The notes under the pieces are model-generated. The model was not told where the DNA came from, did not search any database, and saw nothing but the letters and a program-made list of their open reading frames with translations. The translations under genes were made by a program, and so were the position numbers. A DNA stretch of 14,288 nt from Wuchereria bancrofti (lineage: Eukaryota; Nematoda; Chromadorea; Rhabditida; Onchocercidae): the NCBI GenBank assembly GCA_005281725.1, contig SSBO01000085.1, forward strand, positions 1 to 14,288, read 5' to 3'. Positions 8,596 through 14,288 of the stretch are shown piece after piece. Position 1 is the first letter of the stretch; each line of letters opens with the position of its first letter.

Positions 8596-10871
8596 TTTTT
8601 AAAGTTTTTTGTTTTTGAAGCCAATCTGAATGAAATGAGATTAAGACATTGGGAAAATATATTAAATTTGAAAAATATGCTAAATTGGTCACTTTTCTGC
8701 AAAAAGGCGTGAGAACTGTAAATAAAACGAGATCTCCGTTCGATACTTTATGAAAAACAAATTGTAATTTGTATATACTGCAAATTCTAATATTTATCTG
8801 CATTATTAAAAATACAATGATAAATAATGGTGATGTGCACTACTGTTTATTAAATATATTGCAATAATTATTGGAGTTTGATGAAAATTGAACAAAATCT
8901 GTAATTTTCGATGAAAAAACTCGGTAATAAAAGATGAAAAAATCAACCAAAAAATTATAGTCTGACAGAATGTGAAAAAATAAAACAAGCAAAATTTATG
9001 TAGCAACAAGTAAAATGAACAAAAATATGGCATCGCTACAGGTATTACAAAAGCGAGTAAAGGTAAAGGCAAAAGAAATAGGACAATGAAGATAGTTGAC
9101 ATTCAAAAAAAGAAGGTTAAATAAATGAAGCAAACAAAGAGATGTGCACCAGAAAAATTAGCGTAGTAAGTGCTTATATTAAATTCCTTTTCGCAAAAAT
9201 AAATTCAATAAGTGAATTGGAAAATATTGATGGAGAGAACAAGTGATGAAGAAATAAATGCACAGTAACATTTCGTCCGAGTCTTTGCCTTTGCATAAAA
9301 TTCAAAGTAAGCTGAGAATACTTTAATCCTCTAATCACCTGGAAACTAAGTAGTCTGTGAGTTTATCATTTACTTTAAAACAGATTTCATCATAAGAACA
9401 AGTAGAAATATATGCAAGTATGGAGAAAAAGCATGATGAATGAATTAAATTTGTTAAACATTTCTGCCGTCATCACTGTTAATTCAAGTTTTATTAAACA
9501 AAAATGAATTCATTTAAATTACAATATTCAAACAAACTGCATAGCACTAATAAACTTTTCAATTTTTGTTTTTCAAAAATGCAGTTAATATCATTTTCAA
9601 ACGTGTATTTGACATTATTTTAAAGAGCGACGAACGATCTAATAATCATCTTTTATGATTATTCAGGTATATCTCAAGATGTAGCGAGGTCGGAATAGCT
9701 CTAAGCTTTAGTATTTCAAATGTTTTAAGCTTCAAATATCTTGAGCTAGGTGAGTGTTATTGCATTGGAATAATTACAATCATTATTATGAGAAACGACT
9801 TCTATTAGACTTAAAACAAAAGTGTTAAATTTGAATTTATTACAGATGCTTTTTCTCGCTTAACAGCAATTACGACCAAATATTAATGACAAAGTTTGTA
9901 TGCAAGACGGATCAGTGAAAATATTTGACATATTCAATTTCGATATGATTAGTATATTCGGTACTGAATTTGCTCTTAAAACTATTGCATGGATATATTA
10001 GGGTAAATAGTAATTCAATTCATTAGTTCAGTTATTATTCAATTATTCTTGCGCTTCATTTCTTTTCTTCTCCAACCTCTAACAGTGAAGGAGTTAAATA
10101 TTGGACCAATTTAATTCAATAATTAATCAATCATTTAGAAAATTTTTTGCTATTTAATGGTACTTACACGATACGAATGCAAATATCATTGGTAATTTCA
10201 GGAAATGATGTTGTTATATAGGTGTATCAGACTTAGAAGCACAGAAAATGTGCATTTGTAATGATAGCGATAAATCAATTCATTTTTACGTAAAATACAT
10301 TCAAATTTTGTGAAATTTATTGAGACATGTTGTTTCAGCATTGTACTAAATTTAATAGAACTTTTGGTTTTTATGAAATAATTGAAGTTTTTTCTTTAAT
10401 CAATTATAATTTTGGAGGATTTTATATATGTATATATAATACTGATCTAACTCGAAATAATTTCCACATAACTTCTAGGAATTGAACGTATGAAAGAGAA
10501 AAAGACACTGATCTTTATCAATTTGTTAAAGTTACCAGAAATTTTTACTTTTTTTTTTATTTCGTAGCAACGTTTCATTATTATATTTATTCAGAAAAAT
10601 GAAAAAAAGAAAAAAACTCGTTTTCTCATATTTCTTTATTTTTTTTTTAAATAAAAGTTTTGGATTAGTACTTTTTAGGAGGTTAAAACATCGCCAGTTG
10701 TTTACTGATAGCATTAAATGGTAAATCTAATCATTTGTTGTGTTTGGAGCAGATCGACGTATTCCATTATTTCAGTTAATTGATGGAAGAAAATAACCTC
10801 TTTTGTATGTATGTCTTCTCTGATTTCTTCACTTTATTTTTCTTTTTCATCAATAAAAAAGATTTATATTC
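8596..10871. other. Intergenic DNA, very AT-rich
   Basis: No supported gene. A 98-codon minus-strand frame at 9102-8806 begins with a signal-peptide-like stretch (MSTIFIVLFLLPLPLLAF) but is hydrophobic throughout and has no matching downstream exon, so it is not called. Imperfect inverted repeats lie at 9667-9748. T-rich and A-rich runs occur at about 10545-10655 and generate low-complexity Lys/Phe frames. Confidence 0.4.
9667..9748. repeat. Imperfect inverted repeat / stem-loop
   Basis: CTCAAGAT at 9673-9680 is matched by its exact complement ATCTTGAG at 9737-9744. Inside this pair two AAGCTT palindromes (about 9703 and 9727) sit about 24 bp apart, so a longer imperfect hairpin is possible. 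There is no sign that it is transcribed. Confidence 0.4.
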
Positions 10872-11150
10872 TCAACAATATGAATGAATGAAATGAAATG
10901 AAATGAAATGAAATGAAATGAATGAATGAACTAAACATTGACAACTAATAGAGGGAATCGTAGGACAATGTCGCAGATAATTTCTAAGAATTCGCATTGT
11001 TTCATTAAAAGATGAAACAATAAGAAGCAGTAAAGCGAAGTGAACGAACGTCATGGAATAACGCTTCCACATAGTTGCAGAAATGCTCTCATCGTCGGAT
11101 GCGTCGACTAAGCAATTGGCGCCGTGAATTTTTCCATTTCGTCTTCGCAT
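10872..11150 (-). CDS. Possible small membrane-protein ORF or first exon (doubtful)
   Basis: An ATG frame on the minus strand opens MRRRNGKIHGANCLVDASDD and then has one hydrophobic segment, TFVHFALLLLIVSSF (about residues 34-48), consistent with a signal anchor. Base composition from 11150 to about 10970 is more balanced than the surroundings. The last 17 or so residues come from the microsatellite at 10881-10930 (alternating Phe/His/Ser), so the true end, if real, is probably a splice site before it. No clear donor or partner exon was found and no family was recognised. Confidence 0.25.
   Translation of the reverse strand: MRRRNGKIHGANCLVDASDDESISATMWKRYSMTFVHFALLLLIVSSFNETMRILRNYLRHCPTIPSISCQCLVHSFISFHFISFHFIHSYC
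10881..10930. repeat. AAATG/AATG microsatellite
   Basis: A run of about six AAATG pentamers is flanked on both sides by AATG tetramers (TGAATGAATG at the left, AATGAATGAA at the right). It is a simple repeat in non-coding DNA and likely polymorphic in length. Confidence 0.95.
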
Positions 11151-11700
11151 TCTTTTCCTTATTAATCTTTCTGTTATGCAAATGGTAGGTATTTTAAGAT
11201 TTAAATTTAAATAAATGTTTATGACACTCGATTATACTAATATGGACGCATAAGTATCTCTAAAATTTATCGGCGTTGATTTCAATTTTCATTTTTGGAA
11301 TCATTCAAAAGAACCGAGGAAAAGATGTGACAAATATTCGTTACTTTGTTATTTAATTCGAGTAGTTTCAATTGAACGATATTTGATATCCATTTTATGT
11401 TTCGATATCATTAAGAAGGAGTAAAATGTATGAAAATTGTTCCATATAAATAAAATTAATTCCATAGCGAAGATTTTAAGTGTAAAGCGAAAATTGAAGT
11501 TTGAAGCAACAAACTAATGTATTACTAATAAAACAATTAGTGAAGGATAAAGGTTTCGATTTTACTAAGAGGAAAATGATGAGTAAATGTTGTAAGAGCT
11601 ATAGTAGATGCATAATGGTGGAATATTTGTAGTGAAGTAAATTTGCATATTTTCACTCAGTTCAGTTCATCGGGGCATACTTACATTGCATTAAAATTGT
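11151..11700 (+). other. Upstream region of gene B
   Basis: AT-rich sequence with no exon recognised. Its last part holds TTTTCACTCAG ending at about 11660, an acceptor-like site 40 bp before the proposed ATG of gene B. With no matching donor nearby it could be a trans-splicing (spliced-leader) acceptor, as nematode genes commonly have. This is inference from position and consensus only. Confidence 0.35.
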
Positions 11701-14008
11701 ATGCAAATTTTTACATTTCTCGTTCATTGTTAGTTGATTCTTCTCGTCGACTGGTTGGCATTAGAGACTTTTTTTCTGGTGGGACGAACTGCTGAAGCTG
11801 ACTGAAGTTAAATGTTCGGGATTGTACGAATTGACTACATTTTTTAATTTTCCTATTAGAAAAAGATCTTAGATGGAAGGATTGCTTCGCAAATTTTTAG
11901 TTGCTAATCATTAGAGATCTTTTAGAAGATTTATTCAGTTACAAATTTAATTGGAACGAATTAAATTACATGAAATATGACTTTTTTGTTTTAACCTACA
12001 AAGATAGTGCAACTGTATTTGCATCAGACGAATGTTTGTTCCGAGTAATTGATGATGTTTTCATGAAGGAATATGTATACAGAGCTGAAGGAACTGATCA
12101 ATTTTCTGGCTATTTATATGCATCATCGAATTCCTCGGCGTCGGGTAACGTTACATTTTCTGTCTTTTTCCTTTTGATTACCAGCGAATCAACAAATAAC
12201 TTCTTTTTTTTTTTCTTTTTTGATGGGAGAATTTTAGTGAACTATTAACCTTTTGATAATTTATATCATTTTAGATTTGTTTGTTCATGGAAAGTTACAG
12301 TAATCATCTTGCGGGAAGATTTTTGGGGAAATGGAAGCCAGAAGAGCCGGAATATGGTTAGCCAAATAGTTATAATAATTACAAAGCATTTATTTATGTG
12401 TGAAAAGGAGCATTGATATTCTGATTTTCGATTATTTTGATTTTCGATTACTTGCAAAAGGAAAATTATTATATTTGAAATCATTTTAAGTCAAAGACTG
12501 TAATTGGAAAGTTAAAGTTTAATTTGAACATTTAGTATTTGCAGGAGAAAAAGAGCGAACATTGGTGATTAAAACAGGAGATTGTCTAGACCAAATTGTC
12601 AGCACAATTGCAACAAGCATTGGGATTGTTGAAGAAGATCTTGCAGCGTGTTTTCCATGTTTGTTTGGCTTAATTCAGGCTATCATTTCTTTTAATTTTG
12701 TTTATATTTTAGCATATTTCTCTATAAAAGTTCAAACTATAAAAGATACTATTTCTTAAAGCACCAATGATAGCTTATTGCAACCCTGGTGTAGTATCGT
12801 GCCAAATGATGAACTATGCACATATGATCACTGTTTGGATGGGAGATGTTAACGCTGATGTAAATTTTACGCCTATACCAGATGGTATTGCGTTCTTCTG
12901 CGAAACTCCGGCCATACTGTACAATGTTTTAAACAGCAATGGCAATGTTATGGATAAAACAAGTAAGTTTATCAGTAGTACTCAACTAACTAATTGACTG
13001 ATAAAACAGGATTGTATTGATCAGGCACGATTGATTTCGCAATTTACTCTTCTGAATTCTCTTTTGGAAATTCGACAATAACTGATCACTGGTGAACTTT
13101 TTGAGGAAAGAGGAACAGATAAAAGTTGAAAATTTGCAGAATATCCTTTCTGTTTTGTTCCAAAAAACAAAGAATTGAAATCACAACGATGTATTCTATT
13201 GCAATTAATTAGCTCGATGGACGACTATGCTTACGATTTAGTTTGGAGTGGTTTTATCTTCGAAAATGAGGTATACTTTCAAATTTTTGAAAAAAATGAA
13301 GAAAAATGAAGTGAGTCTTCAAATTTACGTTACGTACAGTTATTACGCAGCTAGTTATTTCACGTTTTGTGGTGGTAGTAGGTGGGATGGAAAAGGATCC
13401 CACATATCGGAAACTGCTTTTATAAGATCTGTTTAATTCAATTGTTTCTTCTGTAGGTACAAAATGCAATGGACAGTCTTATTTCATTATCCCATTATTT
13501 ACAGATACCACCTTTGCTTTTCCGTTATACTACAAAAGAAAATTGTCCGTTTACTGCACGCTTATTTGCCGATACACGTTTCGGTTGTCATCGTTCACGT
13601 CCTGATCACAAAGCTATGCGTCGAATTCAACATGCTGCAGCATATTTAGCTGTCACCAACGATAGTGCTGGCTATAATAGTGCTTCTGGTATAACTTAAT
13701 AGCTTCAAAAATTTAGCCCATCTGAATTTATTTTATTCTCTCGAATCCAACTTTCACTTATTTTGTAGCAAAAATATTCAAATTTCAGGTAGCCATCAGG
13801 AAAGCGTTCAGTATGATATAAATTCAGCAAGCAATAACTGTATGAATTTTTTTGTCAAATCGTCTTTGATATCATTAATGAAATTGTAATTTATAAATAG
13901 TAATAACTTTTTTATTTTTTTAGTTTGCTACAGTCAACAGCTCAATGCAAATAACAAATTTGCGCCTATAACTTCGCCATCTGTTCCACTTGCGTCATCA
14001 TCATCATT

Positions 14009-14039
<31 letters not shown>

Positions 14040-14288
14040 GCTTCAATTGGACAAAAAAACTGTGATACAATTGTAATAAATTTTGAAAAATTTCCAGTTT
14101 GTATCGCAGGTAAGAAAGATAATTTTGAACAGAGAAAAGTGATTGAATTTTTGCAGAACTCAATGACAGCATCTGATGCTATCACAAATGCAGTAAATGT
14201 TATCACAAATGCAGTAACGTCAAATGATTCTAAGCGTCTCCTATTGGATCCATCGCTGATACCTTCTAATCCATTGCCCGAATCCATG
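11701..14288 (+). CDS. Gene B: probable secreted Cys-containing protein, partial (3' end off window)
   Basis: Proposed exons: 11701-11728, 12004-12149, 12275-12356, 12545-12658, 12762-12962, 13025-13091 and/or 13140-13270, 13457-13688, 13789-13839, 13924 to beyond 14288. Apart from the 13091/13140 junction, phases match. The first exon (MQIFTFLVH, GTTAGT donor) joins in frame to give a short signal-peptide-like start, possibly cleaved after VFA before SDECLFRV. Cysteines are spread through the protein (DEC, GDC, AACFP, YCNPGVVSC, FFC, YPFC, QRC, ENCPF, FGCH) and sequons occur (NSS, NFT, NST, NDS), which supports an extracellular or secretory location. The most ordered part is 13140-13688, with MDDYAYDLVWSGF, RYTTKENCPFTARLFA and RPDHKAMRRIQHAAAYLA. 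The first acceptor (ACAAAG) and the 12149 donor (GTTACA) are weak. I do not recognise the family. Confidence 0.68.
12275..12356 (+). other. Gene B exon that may be optional
   Basis: The frame reads ICLFMESYSNHLAGRFLGKW and on to EEPEYG, then joins the next exon through a GTTAGC donor. It can only be entered in phase from a GTTACA donor at 12150. The neighbouring GTAACG donor at 12145 instead joins in frame straight to 12545, skipping this exon. Both forms are open, so inclusion may vary. Confidence 0.5.
13924..14288 (+). other. Gene B exon with Ser/Ala tract and short direct repeat
   Basis: The exon follows a T-rich TTTTTTTAG acceptor and stays open to the window edge. It encodes four serines, one leucine and eleven alanines (nine GCA, then GCC and GCT, 14010-14042), then QKNCDTIVINFEKF. 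A 60-bp piece (14097-14156) has GTTTGT and TTGCAG ends and a length divisible by three, so it could be removed as an intron, but it is open and may be coding. Later TATCACAAATGCAGTAA occurs twice with a 21-bp period (14180-14196, 14201-14217), giving repeated ITNAV. Confidence 0.6.
14010..14042 (+). repeat. GCA trinucleotide repeat coding polyalanine
   Basis: Nine perfect GCA units followed by GCC and GCT lie in the frame of gene B and encode eleven alanines. A short TCA run (four serines) precedes it. On the opposite strand the same repeat gives leucine or alanine runs in frames that are shadows. Confidence 0.9.

Noticed and set aside
8507..8803. 98-codon minus-strand frame
   Set aside because: Its C-terminal part is translated from the 31-bp tandem duplication, and composition and content look random.
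8806..9102. Minus-strand frame with a signal-peptide-like start
   Set aside because: It is hydrophobic and aromatic throughout, as AT-rich chance frames often are. No downstream exon in matching phase was found.
13934..14287. 117-codon minus-strand frame with an alanine run
   Set aside because: It is antisense to the gene B exon, and the alanine run is only the GCA repeat read on the other strand.

Overview
The window looks like nuclear DNA of a nematode. It is very AT-rich, has no long uninterrupted reading frames, and its reading frames fall into short exons separated mostly by introns of about 50-150 bp. The introns end in nematode-style acceptors such as TTTGCAG, TTTTCAG and TTTTAG. The overall look suggests a clade III (spirurid/filarial) worm, but that is an impression only, since no species-diagnostic gene is present. 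No tRNA, rRNA, spliced-leader gene, CRISPR array or intact transposase was seen.

Left (about 876-4446, minus strand): gene A can be assembled by hand from 12 exons into a protein of about 624 residues. Exons 5 and 6 form a C2H2 zinc finger of the WRKY-GCM1 type (FAR1 / FLYWCH / ZSWIM3-like), the kind that MULE-type transposases carry at their N-terminus. No transposase or SWIM domain follows. Instead there is a Ser/Glu-rich repeat segment and an unrecognised C-terminal region with a CxxC motif. It is best read as a nuclear DNA-binding protein, possibly domesticated from a transposon.

Middle (about 4447-11700): about 7.2 kb with no convincing gene. It holds two diverged copies of a dispersed repeat of about 290 bp (5658-5940 and 7606-7908), recurring AGTGGTCA motifs in one orientation, a 31-bp tandem duplication, a stem-loop-like inverted repeat and an AAATG microsatellite. 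Two weak small reading frames are listed at low confidence. It separates two divergently transcribed genes.

Right (about 11701-14288, plus strand, running off the window): gene B is a multi-exon gene for a cysteine-containing, probably secreted or extracellular protein with several N-glycosylation sequons. It ends in this window in a low-complexity region with 11 consecutive alanines. I do not recognise the family. The exon phases leave one striking problem: 13025-13091 and the start of 13140-13270 both look coding but cannot be joined in frame. This suggests alternative splicing, an assembly indel or decay.

The two genes show no functional link beyond adjacency. Exon boundaries are manual predictions from phase and splice-site matching and have not been checked against transcripts.
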